From contig NZ_CP046401.1 of NCBI RefSeq assembly GCF_009762775.1, forward strand, positions 6,026,001 to 6,090,000: a stretch of DNA of 64,000 nt. The letters are read 5' to 3'. The position numbers and the translations under genes were made by a program. This document shows positions 45,561-52,649 of this stretch, one piece after another. Numbering within the stretch: position 1 is the first letter of the stretch; every line of letters starts with the position of its first letter. Below the pieces are notes generated by a model that was not told the DNA's origin, did not search any database, and saw only the letters and a list, made by a program, of their open reading frames with translations. The stretch is from Maribellus comscasis (GTDB taxonomy: Bacteria > Bacteroidota > Bacteroidia > Bacteroidales > Prolixibacteraceae).

Positions 45561-45611
45561 AAAGTTTCGTTTCTAAAGCGTTCAGAAAACTCTCAGAAAC
45601 GCTAAATGTAA

Positions 45612-45863
45612 TTAGAATTGTGTTGGAGTTAAATAAATTTCGTCGATTTTTTTCGCCAGCGAATAATCCTTATTTGTAATTTTATTTTCGCTGTGCGTGA
45701 AAAGCATAATTTTCACTTTTTTGTAGGAGTGAATCAAAATGTCAGGGTGATGATTTATCTCCTCAGCCATAGGAACAATCTTATCCACAAACCTCACTGC
45801 TTCCACAAAGTTTGAAAATGTGAATTCTTTTTCAAGGTATCTTTCTTTTTCTTTCCAACTCAT
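45612..45863 (-). CDS. pterin-4a-carbinolamine dehydratase-like protein
   Basis: An 83-residue protein. The active-site signature E-x-x-x-H-H-P is present as AEEINHHPDI, with FVEAVRFVDKIVPM before it and VKIMLFTHSENKIT after it. PCDs recycle tetrahydrobiopterin for aromatic hydroxylases or act as cofactors of regulators. The open frame continues 16 codons upstream, but MSWKEKERYLEKEF is the usual start. It is shorter than most family members (about 95-110). No pterin-dependent hydroxylase is nearby. Confidence 0.85.
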   Translation of the reverse strand: MSWKEKERYLEKEFTFSNFVEAVRFVDKIVPMAEEINHHPDILIHSYKKVKIMLFTHSENKITNKDYSLAKKIDEIYLTPTQF

Positions 45864-45973
45864 AACAATAGAATTAATGTTTACTGTTCTTATGAACGAG
45901 CAAAATTCCAATAAGTTGAGAAAATTGCTGTGTTAAAACTATTTTGAATGTGCAGTATAAGAAATCTCGGAAA

Positions 45974-47320
45974 TTAGTTAAACTGCTGATACTCTTTTAT
46001 AATTTTTAACAACTCTTTCCGATTAAAAGGTTTGGAGAGATAATCATCAAAACCGGACTCCAGAACCTTTTGTTTTTCCTCCTCGAACGCAAAAGCGGTT
46101 TGTGCAATAACAGGAAGGTCGGAGCGAATATCTTTTATTTTTTTGGTTGCCTGGTAACCATCCATCACCGGCATTTTTAAATCCATTAAAACCATAAAAA
46201 TGTTTTTCTCTGTTTTGCAAATTTCAACGGCTTCTTTTCCATTTTTTGCAACGGCATAATTAATTTGTGCCCGTCGCAGAATCTCCATTACGTATCGTAA
46301 ATTTGATTTATCGTCTTCAACAACTAAAATCAAAGATTCGTTTTTGGGATTGGCCACAAAATCTGATTCCAAAGAATTTAATTCGACAGCCCTGTTTCTT
46401 GTTTTATATGGAATTGTAAAATAAAACCTGGAGCCAACTCCTTCTTTTGAATCCAGGCCAATTTCTCCGCGCAACAAATCGATATTTCCTTTACAAATTG
46501 CAAGTCCCAGCCCAATACCGTCATATAATCTCATGAGATTATTGTCTGCTTTCCGGAAACGTTCAAAAATCTTTTCGTGTAGCTCACTCTTAATCCCTAT
46601 CCCGGTATCTTCAACATAAAATTTTAGCTTTTTATTTTTGATGTAATAACCAAATTCGATGTATCCCTTTTCAGTAAATTTTATTGAATTGCTAACCAGG
46701 TTTATAAGAATCTGCCTTAATTTCGAACGATCGGTGAGCACAAAAACTGACTTGTTATCCAGGCCTTTGGTCAGGATAAATTTTACTTTAGAGGGAATCC
46801 GTGGACTGAAAACGGTGTAAATGTCTTCTAACAATTCGTTAATATTTACAATTTCATCGTTAACCTTAATATTTCCTGACTGAATCATCGAAATATCAAG
46901 TACATCATTTACAATGGAAAGAAGTTGTTTTGATGACTTTGTAATTATTTTAATATATTCTTTCTTTTGGTTTTCGGGCAAATCATCAAACTCAAGCAAA
47001 CTGGCAAAGCCAATAATGCCGTTCATAGGAGTACGAATTTCATGTGAGATATTCTGCAAAAACGACGTTTTTAAACGGTCACTTTCTTTAGCCTCCTGTT
47101 CAGCTTTACGCAGTCTTTCCAAATGCCGTTTAAGAAGGATGTAAAACAAAACTCCCGTTAAAATTACATAGAACCATCCTTTTAATGTTTGCAGTTGAGT
47201 AAGGTATGCGGCATCTTTTGCAAATGTGTGGAGAATTTTGTCAGAAAAAAGAATCCACAGACCACCTATTAACAGGTAAGCCAGGGTAATTTTGTATTCA
47301 AATTTTAAGCTGATTTTCAT
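45974..47320 (-). CDS. hybrid sensor histidine kinase/response regulator
   Basis: A 448-residue membrane kinase. Two helices (about 11-26 and 47-64) enclose a loop of only about 20 residues, a widespread short input module (LWILFSDKIL ... TLKGWFYVILTG). The dimerisation domain has phospho-His93 (QNISHEIRTPMNG), the ATPase domain NLVSNSIKFTEKG and DGIGLGLAI, and a receiver domain fills the last 120 residues with VVEDDKSN, the phosphoacceptor in MDLKMPVMDG and YLSKPF. There is no DNA-binding output, so it needs a separate phosphotransfer partner or acts alone. Signal unknown; the tiny outside loop suggests membrane or cytoplasmic sensing. Confidence 0.93.
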   Translation of the reverse strand: MKISLKFEYKITLAYLLIGGLWILFSDKILHTFAKDAAYLTQLQTLKGWFYVILTGVLFYILLKRHLERLRKAEQEAKESDRLKTSFLQNISHEIRTPMNGIIGFASLLEFDDLPENQKKEYIKIITKSSKQLLSIVNDVLDISMIQSGNIKVNDEIVNINELLEDIYTVFSPRIPSKVKFILTKGLDNKSVFVLTDRSKLRQILINLVSNSIKFTEKGYIEFGYYIKNKKLKFYVEDTGIGIKSELHEKIFERFRKADNNLMRLYDGIGLGLAICKGNIDLLRGEIGLDSKEGVGSRFYFTIPYKTRNRAVELNSLESDFVANPKNESLILVVEDDKSNLRYVMEILRRAQINYAVAKNGKEAVEICKTEKNIFMVLMDLKMPVMDGYQATKKIKDIRSDLPVIAQTAFAFEEEKQKVLESGFDDYLSKPFNRKELLKIIKEYQQFN

Positions 47321-47443
47321 CTGTCATTTAACGACTTTTCTCTATTTTAGAAATAATTTATAAAGTTTTTTGAGTCATCGAATTTTAGTTAATATTTAAA
47401 CGTATTTTTCAAAGAAAAGTTTTTATCTGATACAGAGTGTTTT

Positions 47444-48334
47444 CTAATAAATTTGAAGCGTCCGGTCAGGCTCATTTCCAAAGCCGTTAATTATGATATT
47501 ATTATTTTCAATTTTTACAATGGCAAATGAATTTGTATTTTCTGTTTCTACCATTCCTGTTAGATTTAAAAAGTGTATTCCTTCCCAAAGCATGTAATTC
47601 CCCGCATGATTATGTCCGTTCATCCAACATTTTACACATTTATATTTTTGGAGGATAGCTAAAACTTCCTCCGAATTCCAAAGCGTATGCGCTTCCAGTG
47701 GCAGTAGTGGATAGTGGCAAAATAAAATCACTTTTTGATTCTTTGTCTGTGCCTCCTCAAGTTGACTTTCCATCCAGACAAGCTGTTCGTCGCCGATTCC
47801 ACCGTTCCAATCAAACGAATTGGGCTTGTTTTGGTTTTTCATCTTACTGACAATTTTTTTAGCCTGATTCACAATTTCAGGGTTGTTTGAATGAAAGGTG
47901 ATATCATTTCCATTTAAAAAGATAAACCGCCAGCTGTTTTTTACAAAAGAATACCAGGTTTTTGAAAGGTTAAGCTTTTCAGGTACTTTTTCCAGAAATT
48001 CATTGTTAACCTCCAAATCGTGATTCCCGATGACATGAAAAATTTCATTTTTTGATTGATTTAAAATAGGGATCAATGTTTCGTAACTTGATAAATTTCT
48101 GTCAATGAGATCTCCCAGACCAACTACAAATTCGATATTTTCATTTTGATTAAAAAAGGTGATACATTCGTTTAATTTATCAGGAGAGTTTTTGTAGAAA
48201 CGTGTGTTCCGGGTTTCACAGTCACAGTATTGGCAGTCGGCAAAAACACCAAATTCTGTTTGCGATTTTACGGGTTGACTATAACTCATGATCAAAAAAA
48301 TGATACTGATTTGAATCGTTGATTTAATTTTCAT
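47444..48334 (-). CDS. exported metallophosphoesterase, ADP-ribose/CDP-alcohol diphosphatase-like
   Basis: A 296-residue phosphoesterase with a signal peptide (YSQPVKSQ). The metal-site motifs are complete: FADCQYCD, VGLGDLIDR, VIGNHDLE, FCHYPL and NGHNHAGNY. The first motif followed by RNTRFYKNSPDKL matches the manganese-dependent ADP-ribose/CDP-alcohol diphosphatase group rather than generic phosphodiesterases. The family acts on nucleotide diphosphate conjugates; an exported form would salvage or detoxify them outside the cytoplasm. It is divergent from a small exported NTF2-like protein gene 51 bases away. Confidence 0.87.
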   Translation of the reverse strand: MKIKSTIQISIIFLIMSYSQPVKSQTEFGVFADCQYCDCETRNTRFYKNSPDKLNECITFFNQNENIEFVVGLGDLIDRNLSSYETLIPILNQSKNEIFHVIGNHDLEVNNEFLEKVPEKLNLSKTWYSFVKNSWRFIFLNGNDITFHSNNPEIVNQAKKIVSKMKNQNKPNSFDWNGGIGDEQLVWMESQLEEAQTKNQKVILFCHYPLLPLEAHTLWNSEEVLAILQKYKCVKCWMNGHNHAGNYMLWEGIHFLNLTGMVETENTNSFAIVKIENNNIIINGFGNEPDRTLQIY

Positions 48335-48354
48335 TTGTTTTTCGATTGGTTTAC

Positions 48355-48362
48355 TAATTTAG
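48355..48362 (+). promoter_or_regulatory. -7-like element before the DUF4440-like gene
   Basis: TAATTTAG differs from TAnnTTTG at one base and lies 23 bases before the ATG at 48386. Confidence 0.35.
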
Positions 48363-48385
48363 CGTAATTATTGATTTTTAATGTT

Positions 48386-48832
48386 ATGAAAAAATTAACA
48401 GTTGTAATTTTAAGTTTGTTTATCGTCATTTCCTGTTTGGGCCAGGATAAAATGGAAAAGAAGGACAGGGCTGAAATCAGTAGTTTGCTAAAAAAACAGG
48501 TTGATGCATGGAACGCGGGCAATTTGGAAAAGTTTATGGAAACATACTGGAACTCGGATAGCCTGGTGTTTGTGGGAGGAAATGGCCCGACTTACGGTTG
48601 GCAAAGAACGCTCGAAAATTATAAAAAAAGATACCCGACACGAGCTGAAATGGGGGAAACCCATTTTAAGATTCTAAGAATGTCGAAGATTGACGATAAA
48701 ACAGTTTTTGTAATTGGTCGTTACGAATTAACGCGGGAAATGGGAAACTTAGCCGGGCATTTTACCCTGGTAATTCAGAATATAGACGGAAAATGGTTGA
48801 TTATAAGTGATCATTCCAGCGCTGAGAATTGA
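48386..48832 (+). CDS. exported DUF4440/SnoaL-like protein
   Basis: A 148-residue protein with an N-terminal signal (ILSLFIVISCLGQ), cleaved after the glutamine-type site or lipidated at the cysteine. The rest is an NTF2-like cone fold: LLKKQVDAWNAGNLEKFMETYWNSDSLVFVG, WQRTLENYKKRYPTR, and the closing strand GHFTLVIQNIDGKWLIISDHSS. DUF4440 relatives include small enzymes and binding proteins; no catalytic residue can be assigned. It converges on an SDR gene whose stop is two bases away. Confidence 0.85.
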   Translation: MKKLTVVILSLFIVISCLGQDKMEKKDRAEISSLLKKQVDAWNAGNLEKFMETYWNSDSLVFVGGNGPTYGWQRTLENYKKRYPTRAEMGETHFKILRMSKIDDKTVFVIGRYELTREMGNLAGHFTLVIQNIDGKWLIISDHSSAEN

Positions 48833-48834
48833 AA

Positions 48835-49581
48835 TTAAACGTAAATCATTTTTTGCGTCATTCCTCCATCGACAATAAAATTCTGTCCGGTTATAAAACT
48901 GTTTTCCGGGTTTAGTAAAAACAGAACCATGTTCGAAATATCTTTCGCATTTCCCACACGGCCTGCGGGATGTTGTTTTTTGTCTTCTTCAGTTTGTTGA
49001 TATTTTTTTGCTTCCGATTTTTTTCGAATTCCGGAAACATCAATCCAACCGGGGCTGATAGAATTCACCCTGATTTCAGGCCCTAAACTCATAGCCAGTG
49101 CATGGGTCAAAGAATAGATTCCTCCTTTGCTGGCAGAATAAGCTTCTGTGTTTGGCTCCGACTGAAAAGCACGGGTTGAACTCATATTGATAATACTTCC
49201 TTTACTTTTTTTGAGAAAAGGTGCAGCATATTTTGCACACAAGAATGTTCCCGAAAGGTTTACTGAGATTACGCGATTCCACGCTTCAAAAGTGAGTTCC
49301 ACCATGGGTTTGTTATCATGAATGGCAGCGTTGTTTATTAATCCCGATATATTTCCAAATTTTTTATTTGACGCTGAAATGGATTGCTGAACGTTTTTTT
49401 CATCTGCAACATCGGTTCGGAAAAAAGCCATATTTGTTGAGTTTACTTCCGATTGAAACTCTTTAATGGCTTCATCGTCTATTTCAAAAACAGAAACGGA
49501 ATATTCATTTTTTAGCAATTCCTGCGACACAATTTTCCCAATTCCCTGTGCTCCACCGGTTACAATGATGTTTTTATTCAT
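48835..49581 (-). CDS. short-chain dehydrogenase/reductase
   Basis: A 248-residue SDR with the glycine motif TGGAQGIGK, INNAAIHDN and the catalytic Ser-Tyr-Lys in MSSTRAFQSEPNTEAYSASK. An acidic residue after the second strand (VFEIDD) favours NAD. Substrate unknown. Its start overlaps the end of the anti-sigma/TonB fusion gene by eight bases (ATGAATAA), so it is the third cistron of the sigma-factor operon, an unusual partner. Confidence 0.92.
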   Translation of the reverse strand: MNKNIIVTGGAQGIGKIVSQELLKNEYSVSVFEIDDEAIKEFQSEVNSTNMAFFRTDVADEKNVQQSISASNKKFGNISGLINNAAIHDNKPMVELTFEAWNRVISVNLSGTFLCAKYAAPFLKKSKGSIINMSSTRAFQSEPNTEAYSASKGGIYSLTHALAMSLGPEIRVNSISPGWIDVSGIRKKSEAKKYQQTEEDKKQHPAGRVGNAKDISNMVLFLLNPENSFITGQNFIVDGGMTQKMIYV

Positions 49582-50929
49582 TTTGTTTGTTTTTTTTGAA
49601 AACGATTCTTAAAGTCAGTTCCGATTCAACAGGTATTCCATTAATGGTTTTCGCCTTCCATTTTGGACCGTTAAAAATAAGTTGCTTCGCTTTTTCAAAC
49701 AGTTCGGAATCCGCGTTGTTTTTATTCTCAATGTTTTTAATCTCGCCGCTTGTGTTTATTGAAAGCCTTACTTTTACTACTTCTTTTTTTGATGAATATT
49801 TTTCCTGTAAAATGGCCTTCTCTTTTAAATATTTTTTCAAAGCAGCCATTCCTTCATCAGGCCGCGCATTTTGAATATCTTTAGTTTCCTGTTGTTCGTT
49901 GCTGATGCCGTACCCAATTGCAACAACTTCATCAAGTGCTAACTGCGAAGCTTCTAAACCCACAATGATGACAGAATCATTTGTTGGATAAAATTCCGTA
50001 TTTTCCATTCCAATAAAGCTGGCAATCAGGGCACTGTCGTTTTTATTTGTTAGCTGTAGTGTGAAAGTTCCATCCATGCCGGAAACGGTACCGTTTGAGG
50101 TTCCTTTTTCTGCAATAACAGCACCGGGGAGCGGCAAACTGTCAGCCAAAGAAATTACTTTTCCGCGAACCACTTTTCCCGCTTTTAGCGCAGAATTTGT
50201 TATTTGTGAAAATTGAACTGCATCACTGTCCGGCGCTTTCGAAGTTCTTCTCAAACTACTTACTCCGCGAATAACGACCGGAGTTTTTTTCTGTTCTGCA
50301 CTTTTTTCAACTTTTGCTGCTGCCATCTTTGGTGGTTCTTCAACTTTTTTTCCTTCTGATTTTGCAACATTAACAGCTTGCTGAGGAAAACTTTCTTCAA
50401 CATTTGAATCTTCAAATTCCAATGAAATTTCATCTTCCATCGGTTTAACTGTTTTTGCAGCGCGCGGAGTTATTTTTTCTGATTCTTTGATTTTTACAGA
50501 TTCTTCTGTTTTTGCTTTTCCTTTTCCTTGCTCTTGTACTTCCGGGCCGGGCGCTTTTATTTCTTCGTTTTCAGGAGTACTTTTCTCTTGCTGAATTTCC
50601 GTGGTTTTTATTTCCGCCATTTCCGGAAGCGGCGACGTATCTCTTAACTGGAACCAGATAATTCCTACCGAAATGAGCAACAAGATAGTTGCTGCCGCTG
50701 CCCAAATTGGCGTATTTCTTTTTTTCTTTTGAGCAATTCTTTTGGAAAGTTCGTCTAAATCCTGCTGAATGTCGTCAGCCAAGAATTGCTGCATGCCTTC
50801 CAGTGCTTCTGCTTCAAACGGATTTTTTTGCATTTCACGCTCAAACGCATTTCTTTCTGCATCGGTCATCTGATTGCTCAAATACCGTTGGAAATCTTCG
50901 TTGCTGATATGTTTTTTATTCTTGGGCAT
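49574..50929 (-). CDS. anti-sigma-like protein fused to carboxypeptidase-like and TonB C-terminal domains
   Basis: A 451-residue membrane protein. Residues 1-70 resemble the cytoplasmic sigma-binding part of Bacteroidota anti-sigma factors (SNEDFQRYLSNQMTDAERNAFE), without zinc ligands. A single helix at about 75-95 crosses the membrane. A Lys/Glu/Pro-rich stretch (100-220) could span the periplasm. Residues about 252-327 are a carboxypeptidase-regulatory-like fold (PGAVIAEKGTSNGTVSGMDG), followed by a SusC-type TonB-box-like LDEVVAIGYG (332-341) and a TonB C-terminal-like domain (about 366-447, VKVRLSINTSGEI). It overlaps the sigma gene by 14 bases and the SDR by 8. Confidence 0.82.
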   Translation of the reverse strand: MPKNKKHISNEDFQRYLSNQMTDAERNAFEREMQKNPFEAEALEGMQQFLADDIQQDLDELSKRIAQKKKRNTPIWAAAATILLLISVGIIWFQLRDTSPLPEMAEIKTTEIQQEKSTPENEEIKAPGPEVQEQGKGKAKTEESVKIKESEKITPRAAKTVKPMEDEISLEFEDSNVEESFPQQAVNVAKSEGKKVEEPPKMAAAKVEKSAEQKKTPVVIRGVSSLRRTSKAPDSDAVQFSQITNSALKAGKVVRGKVISLADSLPLPGAVIAEKGTSNGTVSGMDGTFTLQLTNKNDSALIASFIGMENTEFYPTNDSVIIVGLEASQLALDEVVAIGYGISNEQQETKDIQNARPDEGMAALKKYLKEKAILQEKYSSKKEVVKVRLSINTSGEIKNIENKNNADSELFEKAKQLIFNGPKWKAKTINGIPVESELTLRIVFKKNKQNE

Positions 50930-51512
50930 TTTTACTTTCCAAACAAATTTTAAGGTTGCGTTTCCCGTTCTGAATAAAACTTTTTACTTTTTTTTCCTCC
51001 AGTTCTAGTATTATACAAATTTCGCGATAACTTTTGTTTTCATAATAAAACAAACGAATACAGTTTTTCTGTTCATTTTTTAGCCGTTCAATACAGTCGT
51101 TTAAGGCCTGTTCATTTATTTCATCCGCTTCCCTGTCGATAGGATGCAATTCCGGCTCAATTTCCATAAAAGCAGCCATTTCGTTTTCGTCAGCTATCGA
51201 AATTATTTTTCCTGCCTTTGTTTTGCGCAGTTCCATTAAACAATGGTTTTTGGCAACTACATACAACCAACTTTTAAAATTACGGATTTTGTGTTTTTCT
51301 ATTTCAATAAGTAACTTTTCAAAAATCAGAATAACCGCATCCTGCGATTTTTCCCGTTCTTTAAAATATTTCAGGCACACTCCGTAAACCAGGTGCATGT
51401 ATCTTTTATACAGCTCTCCAAGAACATTCATGTCCTTGTTTGCCAGATAATCCGCCAATAGTTCTTCTTCGGATTTTTCTTTGTTTTTATGACGAAAAGG
51501 GTTGAGCTGCAT
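50916..51512 (-). CDS. ECF-type RNA polymerase sigma factor
   Basis: A 198-residue sigma-70 family factor. Region 2 runs about 30-97 (YMHLVYGVCLKYFKE, FKSWLYVVAKNHCL) and region 4 about 135-190 (QKNCIRLFYYENKSYREIC, KVKSFIQNGKRNLK). It directs RNA polymerase to a dedicated promoter set when released by an anti-sigma factor, here probably the overlapping downstream gene. A -7-like TACTTTTA on the minus strand lies 16 bases before its ATG. Its upstream region is shared with REP hairpins and a RAYT gene. Confidence 0.92.
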   Translation of the reverse strand: MQLNPFRHKNKEKSEEELLADYLANKDMNVLGELYKRYMHLVYGVCLKYFKEREKSQDAVILIFEKLLIEIEKHKIRNFKSWLYVVAKNHCLMELRKTKAGKIISIADENEMAAFMEIEPELHPIDREADEINEQALNDCIERLKNEQKNCIRLFYYENKSYREICIILELEEKKVKSFIQNGKRNLKICLESKNAQE

Positions 51513-51575
51513 GTTTTTGATTTCATGCTAAAAGTACATTATTTTTAGAATTTTGGTAATAATCAGGCTTGCTTT

Positions 51576-51684
51576 CGGGTTCTGCGATTTGCAATCGCAG
51601 CTTTTATCCGGAGATTACAAATCTCCGAACCCGTTTGTCCCAACTCGTTTTTTTACTTTCGGGTTTTGCGATTTGTAATCGCAA
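51576..51684. repeat. REP hairpin pair, left of the RAYT gene
   Basis: The first unit (51576-51633) has an outer stem CGGGTTC/GAACCCG enclosing two hairpins, CTGCGATT/AATCGCAG (51582-51600) and CGGAGATT/AATCTCCG (51609-51627). The second unit begins at 51660 with TTGCGATT/AATCGCAA (51666-51684); its second hairpin is eroded and runs into the RAYT stop codon. The pair matches 52428-52535 at about 101 of 108 bases with no gaps. Confidence 0.9.
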
Positions 51685-51719
51685 GTCTTTTGTGAAAATT
51701 GCAAATCTCCACACGCGTG

Positions 51720-52379
51720 TTACCAATCAAAAAATCCATTCCCCTGCCAATCTTCTCTTTTTTTTACAAGTTTGGCATGAACAGGGTTATTTAAAGTGTA
51801 TTCAATTGTTTTATACAAATTTTTTTCATCGCGGATGGTTGTGTCAAAACTTTCTTTTTGCCAAAGTGTTCCTTGTCGTTCTTCCCGTTTGTTTATTTGC
51901 CGGGCTGTGTGCCTTTTAACTGATTGTAAAACATCTTGTAAATAAACCGATTGCCCGTTTGTGTCCTTCTCTTTTAATTCGAAAACCCAATGTACATGGT
52001 TGGGCATGATTGAATATGTGTAATTTTTTAGTTTTTGATTCTCCCAGAAAAGGAGTGCCTGTTTTATTATTTTTAGATTTTCAGGATGAGATAAATTTAT
52101 CGGCGAATTTTTGCTCTTGACCGCTAATAGGTCGTCGAACGCTTTTTTATACTTTTTTGTAGCCAGGTGATATTGGAACGTTAAGTCATCAATGATTTTT
52201 TTGTCATGTTTTTGTTCTTTGTGAAGGCTGATTTGCGATTTTAGTATTTCGAGTTTTTGTGTATAGATAGCGAGAGATTTACGCGGAATCGCATCTTTTA
52301 AAATCCACGTTACAAAATAAGCTTGTCCGGGTTGCTGAAAATGGGGAAGGGCGTTTCTGTATGCTTCTTTCTTTTTCAT
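51720..52379 (-). CDS. REP-associated tyrosine transposase (RAYT, Y1/HUH)
   Basis: A 219-residue single-strand transposase related to IS200/IS605 TnpA. The HUH motif is H128-V-H130 in SIMPNHVHW and the catalytic tyrosine is probably Y194 in TIEYTLNNPVHA; WQKESFDTTIRD precedes it. The start AYRNALPHFQQPGQAYFVTW is typical of RAYTs. Residues 45-95 add a charged helical insert. RAYTs nick and join REP hairpins and are vertically kept rather than truly mobile. Here hairpin pairs flank the gene on both sides in the same orientation, the classic REPtron arrangement. All catalytic residues are present. Confidence 0.93.
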   Translation of the reverse strand: MKKKEAYRNALPHFQQPGQAYFVTWILKDAIPRKSLAIYTQKLEILKSQISLHKEQKHDKKIIDDLTFQYHLATKKYKKAFDDLLAVKSKNSPINLSHPENLKIIKQALLFWENQKLKNYTYSIMPNHVHWVFELKEKDTNGQSVYLQDVLQSVKRHTARQINKREERQGTLWQKESFDTTIRDEKNLYKTIEYTLNNPVHAKLVKKREDWQGNGFFDW

Positions 52380-52425
52380 AGGGAGTTGTTTCTGATTTTA
52401 AAATACAATTTTAGAATGAAAGAAT

Positions 52426-52567
52426 AAGGGTTCTGCGATTTTTAATCGCAGCTTTTATCCGGAGATTACAAATCTCCGAACCCTTTTGTTCCACCCCGTT
52501 TTTTTACTTTCGGGTTTTGCGATTTGCAATCGCAAATTATTCGGGAGATTACAAATCTCCCAACCCT
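52426..52567. repeat. REP hairpin pair, right of the RAYT gene
   Basis: Unit three (52426-52485) has outer stem AAGGGTTC/GAACCCTT and two inner hairpins; unit four (52511-52567) has GCGATT/AATCGC and GGGAGATT/AATCTCCC inside GGGTT/AACCC. All hairpins share the core GATTTGYAATC or its complement, with unit three's first loop changed to TTT. Same order and orientation as the left pair, 851 bases away. Confidence 0.9.
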
Positions 52568-52649
52568 TGAAAAAAAATCAAAAAAAATTTATGGAATTTG
52601 ATTTTGCCCTGCATCATGATTGTGTAAATAAATTTTAAAAACGATAATC

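Noticed and set aside
45567..45600. CGTTTCT/AGAAACG inverted repeat before the GH5 gene
   Set aside because: Seven-base arms with a 20-base gap in AT-rich DNA; no promoter element or second copy supports a role.
51569..51919. 116-codon plus-strand frame through the left REP pair
   Set aside because: It is formed by the repeats themselves and runs antisense into the RAYT gene.
51576..52567. Repeated hairpins resembling a small CRISPR array
   Set aside because: Only four units, paired around a RAYT gene, with internal palindromes and conserved linkers instead of unique spacers; no cas genes.
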